A stretch of 64,000 bases of DNA from Romboutsia hominis (lineage in GTDB: Bacteria > Bacillota > Clostridia > Peptostreptococcales > Peptostreptococcaceae), in NCBI RefSeq assembly GCF_900002575.1, contig NZ_LN650648.1, forward strand, positions 310,001 to 374,000. The letters are read 5' to 3'. Of the stretch, positions 53,459-63,179 are shown one piece after another; the stretch's first letter is position 1, and each line of letters opens with the position of its first letter. The translations under genes and the position numbers were made by a program. The notes below the pieces were generated by a model. The model worked only from the letters and a program-made list of their open reading frames with translations, was not told the origin of the DNA and searched no databases.

Positions 53459-53678
53459 AAAATATTCCCCCTTAATAAACAAGTAAGTAATATAATTGTA
53501 AGATATATTTAGACAAATTTGGTTGCAATATGGTTACATATACCTAAATTAGACAATAAGAAATATTAGAAAGTTATAGAATCTTACAAAAGTGTAATGA
53601 AAATGAAAGACAAATGAATATGTAGATTTTTGGATTTAGTATAAAATACATATATAAGAAATCTAAGGAGGTTATTAA

Positions 53679-54446
53679 ATGAATAATATATTAAAAGTTG
53701 AAAATATAGAAAAATACTATGGAAATAAAGACAATATAACAAAGGCAATTGATAATATAAGTTTTAGAGTAGATGAAGGAGAATTTGTTGGTATAATGGG
53801 TCCTTCAGGAAGTGGTAAGACAACTCTACTAAACTGTATATCGACAATAGACAATGTATCTACAGGAAATATAATAATAAATGGTCAAAATATAACGAAT
53901 TTAAAATCAAAAAAACTAGATAAGTTTAGACAAAATGAATTAGGATTTATATTTCAGGACTTTAATCTTTTAGATACTTTAACAAATTATGAAAATATAG
54001 CATTAGCTCTTACTATAAAAGGAGAGAAGCCATCTAATATAGACTCTAAAGTAAAAGAAGTAGCAAAATATCTAGAAATAGAAAAAGCATTAAATAAATA
54101 TCCATACCAAATATCAGGAGGACAAAAGCAAAGAGTAGCATCAGCAAGAGCGATTGTTACAAATCCATCACTTGTACTTGCAGATGAACCTACAGGAGCA
54201 TTAGATTCAAAATCAGCAAGATTATTACTTGAAAGATTTGAAAGTTTAAATGAAGACTTAAAAACAACAATACTTATGGTTACACATGATGCCTTTACTG
54301 CAAGTTATGCTCATAGAATCTTATTTATAAAAGATGGAAAAATATTTAGTGAGTTAGTAAGAGGTAGTGATACTAGAAAAGAATTTTTCAACAGAATAAT
54401 AGAAGTTATAACCCTTCTTGGAGGTGATGACAACGATGTATTCTAA
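53679..54446 (+). CDS. BceA-type ABC ATPase
   Basis: The 255-residue ATPase of the MacB/BceA class has Walker A GPSGSGKTT, the Q-loop FIFQDFNLLDTLTNYEN, signature ISGGQKQR, Walker B LVLADEPTGALDS and H-loop VTHDA. With the large permease encoded next it should form an antimicrobial-peptide detoxification module. AAGGAGG precedes the ATG. Confidence 0.93.
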   Translation: MNNILKVENIEKYYGNKDNITKAIDNISFRVDEGEFVGIMGPSGSGKTTLLNCISTIDNVSTGNIIINGQNITNLKSKKLDKFRQNELGFIFQDFNLLDTLTNYENIALALTIKGEKPSNIDSKVKEVAKYLEIEKALNKYPYQISGGQKQRVASARAIVTNPSLVLADEPTGALDSKSARLLLERFESLNEDLKTTILMVTHDAFTASYAHRILFIKDGKIFSELVRGSDTRKEFFNRIIEVITLLGGDDNDVF

Positions 54447-56445
54447 GATAGCAATAGGAAATGTAAAAAAGAGTTTTAAAGATTATGCTATATATTTTTT
54501 AACACTAACTTTAGCTGTAAGTATATTCTATAGTTTTAACTCAATAGAATCTCAAAAAGCTATTTTAGAGATGAACAATTCAACAATGGGATTTGTAGAT
54601 ACACTATCTAAGATTATAGGTGGAATATCTGTATTTGTATCATTTATATTAGGTAGTTTAATAGTATATGCAAATAATTTTTTAATCAAAAAACGTAAAA
54701 AAGAGCTTGGAATATATATGACTTTAGGTATGGGTAAAGGAAAAATATCTAAAATACTAATTTTAGAAACACTTATAGTTGGGGTAATATCATTAGCAAG
54801 TGGGCTTATATTAGGACTAATAATGAGTCAAGGGTTATCATTATTTACATCTAAATTATTTGAAGTAAATATGAGTGAGTATAAATTTATTTTTTCTACA
54901 AGTGCAATAATCAAAACCATAATATACTTTGGAATAATATTTTTAATTGTTATGGCATTTAATGTAATTGTAATATCTAGATACAAGATAATAGATTTAT
55001 TAACTGCAGGGAAAAAGAATGAAAATATAAGATTTAAAAATCCAATTATATACCTAATAACATTTATCTTATGCTTAATTTCAATAGGAACTGCATATAA
55101 GCTAATATTAGATGCTAAACTTAATATTGAAGATATAAGATTTTCAATGTCAATAGGACTTGGTGTGGTTGGTACATTCTTATTTTTCTATAGTTTAGCT
55201 GGATTTGGATTATATATATTTAAAAATAGTAAAAATATTTATTTTAGAGGATTAAATATTTTTATAACAAAGCAAATAAATAGCAAAGTTAATACAAACT
55301 TTATATCAATGTCTATTATATGTCTAATGTTATTTTTAACTATGGGAATGTTATCAACTGGAATAGGGTTTAAAAATGCATTAGAAAAAGGACTTGAGAA
55401 AACAACACCATTTGATGCTAGTGCGAGAGTATTTGCAAATGAAGATGATAAAATTAAAAGTATAAAAGATGCTTTAAATAATTTAGGATTTAAATTTAAT
55501 GATAAAGACAAATATTTATACTATAATACATATGACTCAGGATTTGAGATAAAGAATCTAAATAAAGGTTTAGATAAGGAAAATCAAAAGAATTTAGACA
55601 AGATAGAGGACATAGGTGCTGATTTTATAAAAATATCAGAATACAATGACATAAGAAAGCTAGAGGGTAAAAAAAGTATAAGCTTAGGTAAGAATGAAGT
55701 TTTAATTATGTCAAATAATAATATGGCTAGCAAAATAATAAATAACTTTTTAGAAAATAATAAAGAGATAAAAATAGATAAAAAAAATTATAAGGTTAAA
55801 AATGAAAAGGCTATAGAGGACTCTCTTCATACAACTGCTTTAGCTGACAATATGTTTACTATAGTAGTTAATGATGATTTAACAAACAAACTTCAAGTTA
55901 GAGAATCTTATTTAAATGTGAATTTTGGAGAAAATAGCAAGAACTCAGAAGAAAAACTATCTAAATTATTTGATGATTTTAAAAATGGTAAGATTGACTA
56001 TAAAAATTCAGCATTTATCTACGGAGAAACTAAGGTTCAAGTATATGCAGAAAGTAAAGGTATGACAACAATTATGTTATTTATAGGTATATACCTAGGA
56101 ATAATATTCTTAATATCTAGTATGGCAGTATTAGCATTACAACAGTTATCAGAAGCAAGTGATAGTATAGAAAGATATAAATCACTAAGAAGAATAGGTG
56201 CAAATGATAAAATGATAAATAAGAGTATATTTATACAAACATTAATATATTTTAGTTTACCAATAGTACTTGCATTTATACATTCTATAGTTGGTATAAA
56301 AGTATCAAATGAGTTTATAGCTATGTATGGTAAGCCAGATATAGGATTATCATCTTTAGTAACTGCGTTAATATTTGTGTTTATATATGTTGGATATTTC
56401 TATGCAACTTATACTGGATATAAAAATATAGTCAAAAATTCATAA
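54436..56445 (+). CDS. BceB-type FtsX-domain permease
   Basis: The 669-residue permease has about ten helices, with FtsX-type domains near residues 60-190 and at the C-terminus (about 545-665) and a large extracellular domain (about 310-540), which is the BceB layout for resistance to bacitracin, nisin or other lipid II binders. The start is 54436 (GGAGGTGATG upstream) and overlaps the ATPase gene by 11 bases. Usually a BceRS two-component system lies alongside; none is here. Confidence 0.9.
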   Translation: MYSKIAIGNVKKSFKDYAIYFLTLTLAVSIFYSFNSIESQKAILEMNNSTMGFVDTLSKIIGGISVFVSFILGSLIVYANNFLIKKRKKELGIYMTLGMGKGKISKILILETLIVGVISLASGLILGLIMSQGLSLFTSKLFEVNMSEYKFIFSTSAIIKTIIYFGIIFLIVMAFNVIVISRYKIIDLLTAGKKNENIRFKNPIIYLITFILCLISIGTAYKLILDAKLNIEDIRFSMSIGLGVVGTFLFFYSLAGFGLYIFKNSKNIYFRGLNIFITKQINSKVNTNFISMSIICLMLFLTMGMLSTGIGFKNALEKGLEKTTPFDASARVFANEDDKIKSIKDALNNLGFKFNDKDKYLYYNTYDSGFEIKNLNKGLDKENQKNLDKIEDIGADFIKISEYNDIRKLEGKKSISLGKNEVLIMSNNNMASKIINNFLENNKEIKIDKKNYKVKNEKAIEDSLHTTALADNMFTIVVNDDLTNKLQVRESYLNVNFGENSKNSEEKLSKLFDDFKNGKIDYKNSAFIYGETKVQVYAESKGMTTIMLFIGIYLGIIFLISSMAVLALQQLSEASDSIERYKSLRRIGANDKMINKSIFIQTLIYFSLPIVLAFIHSIVGIKVSNEFIAMYGKPDIGLSSLVTALIFVFIYVGYFYATYTGYKNIVKNS

Positions 56446-56454
56446 TATAAAAAT

Positions 56455-56487
56455 AAGCTAGATACAATATATGTATCTAGCTTGTTT
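56455..56487 (+). terminator. Intrinsic terminator after the bceAB-like pair
   Basis: AAGCTAGATACA pairs with TGTATCTAGCTT, followed by GTTTTG. Confidence 0.85.
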
Positions 56488-56546
56488 TGTATATTAAAAA
56501 AGTATTTGTTTAATGTGGAACTTGTAGTAACTTAAAATATTAAACT

Positions 56547-56587
56547 AAAAAAGGAGCTATTAGAAATCTAATATAGCTCCTTTTTTA
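56547..56587. terminator. Terminator of the DUF2975/XRE pair
   Basis: GGAGCTAT-TAGA pairs with TCTA-ATAGCTCC with A-rich and T-rich flanks on either side. On the minus strand it ends the XRE gene. Confidence 0.8.
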
Positions 56588-56592
56588 ATTAT

Positions 56593-56817
56593 TTACTTTA
56601 ATCTTTCATCATCTTCATCTACATATTCTAATATGTCTCCAGGTTGACAGTTTAGTATTTTACATATTGAATCTAATGTAGTAAATCTTACAGCTTTGGC
56701 TTTATTATTTTTTAATATAGATAGATTAGCCATAGTTATACCAAGTTCCTTTGAAAGTTCGGTAGAACTAATCTTTCTTTTAGCCATCATAACATCTAAA
56801 TTTACAAGAATTGGCAT
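56593..56817 (-). CDS. XRE/Cro-type small regulator
   Basis: The 74-residue protein is essentially one Cro/C1 helix-turn-helix (MAKRKISSTELSKELGITMANLSILKNNKAKAVRFTTLDSICKILNCQPGDILEY). It is encoded directly after a DUF2975 membrane protein, a frequent pairing in Firmicutes; such regulators usually control their own operon. GAGG is eight bases before the ATG at 56817. Confidence 0.9.
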   Translation of the reverse strand: MPILVNLDVMMAKRKISSTELSKELGITMANLSILKNNKAKAVRFTTLDSICKILNCQPGDILEYVDEDDERLK

Positions 56818-56830
56818 AAAATATTCCTCA

Positions 56831-57322
56831 CTAAATTGTTTTATCATTTTCATCTTTTATCTTTGTAGCTGTCTCAAATAATTGAGATAAAGTAAGACAT
56901 AATAATCCTATAACTAGGCAGATAAAAGTAACTACTATAATTGCTGGAATTATAAGAGTGTCATTAAATGGACTTACAAAGTATTTTAGATACAACATGC
57001 ATACAGCAAATATAATAATCTCACTAAAAGAACATATAGATATAGTTTTTAGAGCTTTTGAGCTGGCCATAGTAAAAGGTATATTCTTTATAATTAATCT
57101 ACAAAGCTTTTTTAATTTAAATAAAGATATCATATAAGGTATAAAACATAAGTATACGCAAATTGATACATTAATCATTATTGGGTTAAGTTCTGACACA
57201 GGTACTTGTGTTTTACATAAAGCTATACTTATCATTGGTGTAGCTAGGAGTAAAACACCTGTAATAAATATTCCTATTAATATAATAACATTTAATATTT
57301 TAGAATTTAAGCTTTTTATCAT
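56831..57322 (-). CDS. DUF2975 membrane protein
   Basis: The 163-residue protein has four hydrophobic helices (about residues 10-35, 48-70, 92-115 and 125-150) typical of DUF2975. Function is unknown; the constant pairing with an XRE regulator suggests membrane control of that regulator. GAGAGG precedes the ATG. Confidence 0.85.
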   Translation of the reverse strand: MIKSLNSKILNVIILIGIFITGVLLLATPMISIALCKTQVPVSELNPIMINVSICVYLCFIPYMISLFKLKKLCRLIIKNIPFTMASSKALKTISICSFSEIIIFAVCMLYLKYFVSPFNDTLIIPAIIVVTFICLVIGLLCLTLSQLFETATKIKDENDKTI

Positions 57323-57423
57323 TTTTATTTACCTCTCTTAAAAAATATATATTATACACCTATAATAAATATGTAATTATCGTTTGTCAATAAAAAAACA
57401 TAATATTACAATAATGTAATGTA

Positions 57424-57460
57424 CAAAAAAACTGTAGATAGCAAAAGGCTTTTCTACAGC
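57424..57460 (-). terminator. Intrinsic terminator of the large HTH regulator gene
   Basis: On the minus strand CTGTAGA pairs with TCTACAG and T7 follows. Confidence 0.85.
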
Positions 57461-57467
57461 TTTGATT

Positions 57468-58988
57468 TTATTCTATATTTTCTCCGAAATTTTCGCTTAT
57501 TATTCGCGTATAACTTATAGATTTTGATATTCTGTCTAATATTTCTTCTTTTTTATCTAATACTATATCTTTTCTATCATTCCAAAGTGTATCAAATAAA
57601 TTATTACACATATTTTTGAAATCATTATCACTTATTATAAAGTAATCATTTTGTCCTGAATTAGGATGTACTTTTGTAAACTTTAAATTCTTAGATAAAT
57701 ATAAAGATGGATTCTCTTTTTCTCTAAAATCATCAACAAAATCTCCATCAACTAATCGTATTTCAACATCATTAGATTCCATTAATATTTTTTCTATATA
57801 TTCAATATGTCTTTCCCTTTCTTTGAATGTAAGAGTTACTGGTATATTGAAAAAGTGTAAGCAACCTGAAGACATATACTTTCTAAGTTCTGATTCATAT
57901 ATAAGTACTTTAAGATTAGATTTATAAGTAACATTATGAAGGAATACATTTATCTTTTTTAGCTCATTTATAATTTTTTTATTATCTCCAAAAACTCTTT
58001 CGGCAATCTCCATGAATAAATCCGGAGGCATAAAGAATTCATTAATAGAACCTAAAAGACATCTTAAATCATTGTTCATTATATATTGTATATAAGTTTG
58101 ATTTTCTATCATAGAGGTACAATCTCTTTTGTCGTATAAAAGTTTTCCTTTATTTTTTAAAGTATACTTTATATTTGCATAAAAATCTTCTACTAATTTT
58201 CTGTCTTTAGAGGTTGTGGTAAACATACATTCACCTTCTTCAAAGAATAGATTTGTAGATAAGAATTTATTTTTAATTGCAAATATTGCAGTATTGGAAT
58301 TTATACTACAGTTGTATAACTTAAAATTAAGTGAAGTAGATGTTGAAATTAAGTTTATAGCAAGGAGTGTATTAATAACGTCCTCATCTTCATAGTCATT
58401 AAGACCGATTAAAAAACTCGCTTTAACATTAACTTTTTTACTTAATTCATTTAAAAAAGCTTTCAAATTAGATAGTGTTAATTTATCTTTATGGTTTAGA
58501 TAAAGTAAATTTACAGAAATCAGTACTTCTAAATCTTCATCTTTATCAGCATAAAAGCTCAATTCTTTAAAAAAGGTTTTATAAATTATGCCTGGATTAA
58601 CTAAAGAAGTACTATTATAATATTCCTCTGAATGCGTAGTTTTAGGCATGGATTTTACCTGAGTATTGTTTACATTGACAGTATCCATATAAACTTCTTT
58701 GAGCTTAGTTTCTATATATTCTCCAATGAATTCATTACTGCTATCAGAAGATATTTCAAAATAATCTATTAAATTATCTAATGTATCGTCATTTAAAGAC
58801 TCCATAATAAAGTCTGATATATTTTTACATATTTCATTTATTCTTTTTGAGCTTGGAAGATGTTTAGAAAGAATCCACTTATTTACATAAGAAACATCAT
58901 AGCCTACATACTTTGCCAAACTACTTTTCTTTTGATTTGATAAGTATAGTAGATTCTCTAATAAACTTCCAAAAGTAATGGTTTTCAA
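57468..58988 (-). CDS. Large HTH protein of unknown family, 506 residues
   Basis: The N-terminal 60 residues look like an XRE-type helix-turn-helix (LAKYVGYDVSYVNKWILSKHLPS, then INEICKNISDFI). The remaining roughly 440 residues are soluble, with no motif I recognise, and may be a ligand-sensing or oligomerisation region. It is divergent from an MFS transporter across 330 bases that contain several inverted repeats, so it probably regulates that transporter. A G-rich GGGGGGAATATAA site precedes the ATG. Confidence 0.75.
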   Translation of the reverse strand: MKTITFGSLLENLLYLSNQKKSSLAKYVGYDVSYVNKWILSKHLPSSKRINEICKNISDFIMESLNDDTLDNLIDYFEISSDSSNEFIGEYIETKLKEVYMDTVNVNNTQVKSMPKTTHSEEYYNSTSLVNPGIIYKTFFKELSFYADKDEDLEVLISVNLLYLNHKDKLTLSNLKAFLNELSKKVNVKASFLIGLNDYEDEDVINTLLAINLISTSTSLNFKLYNCSINSNTAIFAIKNKFLSTNLFFEEGECMFTTTSKDRKLVEDFYANIKYTLKNKGKLLYDKRDCTSMIENQTYIQYIMNNDLRCLLGSINEFFMPPDLFMEIAERVFGDNKKIINELKKINVFLHNVTYKSNLKVLIYESELRKYMSSGCLHFFNIPVTLTFKERERHIEYIEKILMESNDVEIRLVDGDFVDDFREKENPSLYLSKNLKFTKVHPNSGQNDYFIISDNDFKNMCNNLFDTLWNDRKDIVLDKKEEILDRISKSISYTRIISENFGENIE

Positions 58989-59132
58989 GTTATATTCCCC
59001 CCAATAATTCGTTTTATGTCAGCTTTTAAATTATATTATATCACTTACTAAGGTATATTATAAGAGTTCGAAATAGATTGAAATATAATAAAATAGAAGC
59101 AATTTGAAGAAAGTTTTTTCAATGAAAAATGC

Positions 59133-59151
59133 AGAGGCATATAAAAAATGC
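59133..59151. promoter_or_regulatory. Inverted repeat between the HTH regulator and the MFS gene
   Basis: AGGCAT-ATAAAAA-ATGCCT is one candidate operator in the 333-base divergent region. Confidence 0.35.
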
Positions 59152-59285
59152 CTTATATCCTTAAGTTTCGTTATTATTCGTAAAAGTAAGTAGATGATAC
59201 GTGTTATTATATAAGCATAGACAATGAAAAATACGTTTTCTCAACAAGGGAATACGAAATATACTAAAATTACGGTAAGGAAAAA

Positions 59286-59300
59286 CTAGAAAATTTCTAG
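59286..59300. promoter_or_regulatory. Palindrome just before the MFS start
   Basis: CTAGAAA-A-TTTCTAG lies 12 bases before the ribosome-binding site of the MFS gene. It could be a repressor site or a small leader hairpin. Confidence 0.4.
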
Positions 59301-59321
59301 GCAATAAAATTAGGAGGATAT

Positions 59322-60620
59322 ATGGGCAATTTAAAGAGTAACAAAATAGCAAAGGGATGGATGATAGTAATAGCATGTATGCTTATACAAGCAATACCAT
59401 TTGGTGTAGCATCAAATATTCAGCCATTATTTATACATCCAGTAACAACAGATAAGGGGTTTAGTCTGAGTTCATTCTCATTAATATTTACAATAGGAAC
59501 AATAGTATCAGCAGTAGCATCTCCATTTATAGGTGCGCTTTACGGGAAGATAAATGCTAAATTAATATATATAGTAGGATGTTTATTATCTGGTGGAGGA
59601 TTTATGTTATTCTCTATGTGTACAGAGTTATGGCAATTCTACTTAGTAGCAGGAATAGTTAATATAGGAACATCAGCTATATCAGCTATAGGAGTTCCAC
59701 TTTTAATAAACTCATGGTTTGATGAAAGTACAAAAGGAAAGGCAATGGGAATTGCTTTTGCTGGAGGATCTATAGGTAATATATTCCTTCAACAAATGGC
59801 TATATACTCAATAGCATCTAATGGATATTCTAAAGCTTATTTCTTGTTTGGGGTATTATCTTTAGCTGTTGGTATACCAGTCGCATTATTAATGATAAGA
59901 ATGCCTAAAAATAAAGATGAGATAGTAGTAGGAAATAAAAAATTAGATAAGGCAGAAGATAAAAAGAAAGAAAAAGTAGATTTAGCATATACATTAAAAG
60001 AAGTACAGAAGATAAAATATTTTTGGATGATGGCAATAGGATTTTTATTTGTAGGAATATATGTATCTGCATATTCAGTACAATATGCTGCATATTTCCA
60101 AGGAGAGTTAAAGTTAAATCCTAGTGTTGTAGCAATGTCAGGTTCAATATTTGCAATTACATCATTATGTGGAAACGTAGTTGGTGGTATATTATTTGAT
60201 AAAATAGGTGTTATGAAGTGCTTAGTAATATCATCAGTAGCAGTATTTGTGTCAGGAATATTCTTGACTATGTCTGGAACATCTCCAATATTTGCATATG
60301 CATTCTCTGCTATAAAAGGTATAGCTGTTTATATGTATATGATGGGACCAGCATATCTTACAGGTTCATTCTTTGGAAGAAAAGAATATGGTAGTATATT
60401 AGGTATGATAAACTTAGTATTTGCACTTGGATTCTCAGGAGGATCAGCTATATTTGGTTTATTTACAGATAAGTTTGGTTATAACACTGCATGGATGGGT
60501 ATATTAGCTTGTGTTGCAGCAGCATACATATTACTTATAATAGCATCTAGAGGAATGAATAATCTAAACAAAGATAGAAGACAAAGATTAGAAGATGAAA
60601 AGGAAATTAAAATAGCTTAA
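59322..60620 (+). CDS. MFS transporter, oxalate/formate-antiporter (OFA)-like
   Basis: The 432-residue protein has twelve helices in two halves with a cytoplasmic loop (about 200-225, Lys/Glu-rich), and an MFS loop GALYGKINAKLIY near residue 75. The N-terminal style (KGWMIVIACMLIQAIPFGVASNIQPLF) and overall look fit the OFA or monocarboxylate group. The carried acid is unknown. AGGAGGA precedes the ATG. Confidence 0.88.
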   Translation: MGNLKSNKIAKGWMIVIACMLIQAIPFGVASNIQPLFIHPVTTDKGFSLSSFSLIFTIGTIVSAVASPFIGALYGKINAKLIYIVGCLLSGGGFMLFSMCTELWQFYLVAGIVNIGTSAISAIGVPLLINSWFDESTKGKAMGIAFAGGSIGNIFLQQMAIYSIASNGYSKAYFLFGVLSLAVGIPVALLMIRMPKNKDEIVVGNKKLDKAEDKKKEKVDLAYTLKEVQKIKYFWMMAIGFLFVGIYVSAYSVQYAAYFQGELKLNPSVVAMSGSIFAITSLCGNVVGGILFDKIGVMKCLVISSVAVFVSGIFLTMSGTSPIFAYAFSAIKGIAVYMYMMGPAYLTGSFFGRKEYGSILGMINLVFALGFSGGSAIFGLFTDKFGYNTAWMGILACVAAAYILLIIASRGMNNLNKDRRQRLEDEKEIKIA

Positions 60621-60621
60621 T

Positions 60622-60653
60622 AAAAAGTCGCCTTTAATTAAAGGCGACTTTTT
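60622..60653 (+). terminator. Intrinsic terminator after the MFS gene
   Basis: AAAAAGTCGCCTTTAA pairs perfectly with TTAAAGGCGACTTTTT. Confidence 0.95.
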
Positions 60654-60846
60654 AATTTATTTCATTAGAAATGACCATATTCTCAAAGAAATTTTACAAA
60701 ATGAAGGAATAGAGATAAGTGTGTAAGGTAAATATTAAAAAATGACTATACATGATGGTATTATGCAAAAAGAGTTTGAATTAATCTAATATATATAATA
60801 ATATCTTAATATGGACATAAAAATATGAGATGATAGGTGTGAATGA

Positions 60847-62010
60847 ATGGAAGAACTAATAAAATCAATTGATGAAATAACTAAAGATGAAGTTATTAAA
60901 GTAGTTATAAGTAATAAAAAAAATAAAGATATAAAATACAATAAAATAAATATAGTTTTAAAAGAAAAAAACAATAAAGAATACTATCAAATAGAAAAGT
61001 ATACGGATAAACAAGTTTTTCATGAGAATATAGAAAAAGATGAGCTAAATACTAAATTATTAGAGTATATAGGCGATAACTATAAACAATTAGCAGCATG
61101 GACTATATCTAAAACTTTTGATCTAAAAGTATCTAAAAAAGGTAAAATATTTTTAGGAAAAAAAAATAGTGATAACTCAAATATGGTAAACAAGAGCCAT
61201 AATAAAGAGAAAAACTATATATTAAAAGAAGGAATGATAATACAACCACTTATAGACTTAGGAGTATTTACTAAGGAAGGGAAGGTTGTTAAATCAAAAT
61301 ATGATAAATATAAGCAAATAAATAGATTTATAGAGATTATTGATGATGAAATTAAGAAGAATAACTATAAAGAACTTACTATATTAGACTTTGGATGTGG
61401 AAAATCTTATTTAACATTTGTCTTATATTATTATTTTGTAGAGATAAAAAAAATAGATGTAAAAATGATAGGTCTAGATTTAAAAGCTGATGTCATTAAA
61501 AAGTGTAATGATATAGCTAAAAAGTACAATTATGATAATTTAAGCTTTGAATTAGGAGATATAAATGGATATAGATTTACAGATAAGGTAGATATGGTAA
61601 TAACACTTCATGCATGTGATACGGCTACTGATTATGCTCTATATAATGCTATAAAGTGGAATACAAAGATGATATTCTCAGTTCCTTGTTGTCAACACGA
61701 GTTTAATAGTCAAATGAAGTCAGATGAATTTTCTCTACTTACAAAGTATGGGATAATCCAAGAAAGAATGGCTGCACTTATGACAGATGCTGTAAGAGCA
61801 AATTTACTTGAAAGTATAGGGTATAAAACTCAATTACTAGAATTTATAGATATAGCCCACTCACCTAAGAATATATTAATAAGAGCGGCTAAGGGAAAAG
61901 TGTCTAAAGAGAAGAGAGAAAAAGCATTAAATGAAGTAAATAATTTAATAAGTGAATTTAACTTTAAGCCGACATTATACAAACTTTTAAAAGATGATAA
62001 ATTAATATAA
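60847..62010 (+). CDS. Class I SAM-dependent methyltransferase (Methyltransf_32-like)
   Basis: The 387-residue protein has a variable N-terminal part (1-140) and a Rossmann methyltransferase domain with motif I ILDFGCGKSYLTF (about residue 180), GLDLKADVI, and THLHACD-type motif IV (ITLHACDTATD). A VPCCQHEF motif follows near residue 280, as in METTL25/RRNAD1 relatives. The substrate may be RNA or protein; unknown. AGGTGTGAATG precedes the ATG. Confidence 0.82.
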   Translation: MEELIKSIDEITKDEVIKVVISNKKNKDIKYNKINIVLKEKNNKEYYQIEKYTDKQVFHENIEKDELNTKLLEYIGDNYKQLAAWTISKTFDLKVSKKGKIFLGKKNSDNSNMVNKSHNKEKNYILKEGMIIQPLIDLGVFTKEGKVVKSKYDKYKQINRFIEIIDDEIKKNNYKELTILDFGCGKSYLTFVLYYYFVEIKKIDVKMIGLDLKADVIKKCNDIAKKYNYDNLSFELGDINGYRFTDKVDMVITLHACDTATDYALYNAIKWNTKMIFSVPCCQHEFNSQMKSDEFSLLTKYGIIQERMAALMTDAVRANLLESIGYKTQLLEFIDIAHSPKNILIRAAKGKVSKEKREKALNEVNNLISEFNFKPTLYKLLKDDKLI

Positions 62011-62120
62011 TAAATCTTTATAATTATAAGGGTTATTTATATGTGTGATAAAGTCACAGAAATATGTAGTAAAGTATGGTAACATATATTCATGAACTAA
62101 AGTACTTAAGGAGTGATAGT

Positions 62121-62489
62121 ATGATAAGACCATCAGAATACCATAGTCAAGGGTATACTTGTGCAGAAGCATTAATAAAAGCATATAACGAAGAACATAA
62201 TACAGACATACCTGTTGCACTAGGTAGTGGTATGGGAGTTGGCATGACAGTAGGAAGTATATGTGGTGCTGTAAATGCAGGTATAGTAGTTATAGGATTT
62301 ATAAAAGGAAGAGAAAATAATACAGAGGCTAATATAGCTAGAAAATATTCAAATAAGTTGATGAAAAAAGTTAGAGAAAAATATAATTCTGAAATATGTG
62401 TAGACTTAAAGAAAAATAAAGTTGGATGTGATGAAATAATAAACTTTACTTATGATGCTATAAATGAGCTACTTGCGGAGGAAATGTAA
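62121..62489 (+). CDS. C_GCAxxG_C_C-family redox protein
   Basis: The 122-residue protein has the spaced cysteines of the family: YTCAEAL near residue 13, GSICGAVNAG near 52, EICVD near 93 and GCDEI near 103. Members probably bind a metal or heme or act in redox chemistry; no defined role. AAGGAGTG precedes the ATG at 62121. It follows the methyltransferase gene by about 110 bases. Confidence 0.85.
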   Translation: MIRPSEYHSQGYTCAEALIKAYNEEHNTDIPVALGSGMGVGMTVGSICGAVNAGIVVIGFIKGRENNTEANIARKYSNKLMKKVREKYNSEICVDLKKNKVGCDEIINFTYDAINELLAEEM

Positions 62490-62660
62490 AAATACAAATT
62501 AATAACTATTAAATATAAATAAATTTTACCAAGATATAAAATTTTGAAAAATTGATTTAACAGTTATTAAAGGTAATAAATATACTATTAATATATTTTA
62601 CGCTAGAAATAGTATGTATTAATTTAATAAGGATTAAAGAGGCAATTTTGGAGGGAAAAA

Positions 62661-62972
62661 ATGGGAAAAATAATTAATAGCACTAATTTTGAACAAGAAG
62701 TAAATGATGGAGTTGTAGTGGTTGATTTCTTCGCTACTTGGTGTGGACCTTGTAAAATGCTAGCTCCTATATTTGAGCAACTTAGCGTTGAAATGAAAGA
62801 TGACGCTAAATTTGTTAAGGTAGACATAGATAAAAGTCTTGAAATAGCTAGAAAATATATGATATCTAGTGTTCCTACAATGATGATTTTTAAAGATGGA
62901 AAGCCTGTAGATACTATGGTTGGATTTATGCAAAAGGAATCTATAAAGAGCAAAGTAGAATCACATATATAA
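62661..62972 (+). CDS. trxA: Thioredoxin
   Basis: The 103-residue protein has the active site WCGPC at residues about 28-32, the cis-proline in SVPTMM near residue 72 and the GF pair. It reduces protein disulfides with electrons from thioredoxin reductase, which is not encoded here. TTGGAGGG precedes the ATG. Confidence 0.97.
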   Translation: MGKIINSTNFEQEVNDGVVVVDFFATWCGPCKMLAPIFEQLSVEMKDDAKFVKVDIDKSLEIARKYMISSVPTMMIFKDGKPVDTMVGFMQKESIKSKVESHI

Positions 62973-62973
62973 T

Positions 62974-63009
62974 AAAAATGGATGCCTAAAAGTTTAGGTA
63001 TCCATTTTT
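62974..63009 (+). terminator. Intrinsic terminator after trxA
   Basis: AAAAATGGAT-G-CCTAAA pairs with TTTAGG-T-ATCCATTTTT. Confidence 0.9.
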
Positions 63010-63179
63010 ATTGTATTAAGAAATTGATTAAATAAAACAAATATATAAATTATATTATAAAAATGAGAAAAATATAAAATTTATTTTATAGGATGTTTAA
63101 AAATAATTAATTAAAAAATACATAAAAATAAAATTTTACATAAAAAAGAAATTATAATATGGTAAAAAATGTAGAAATA

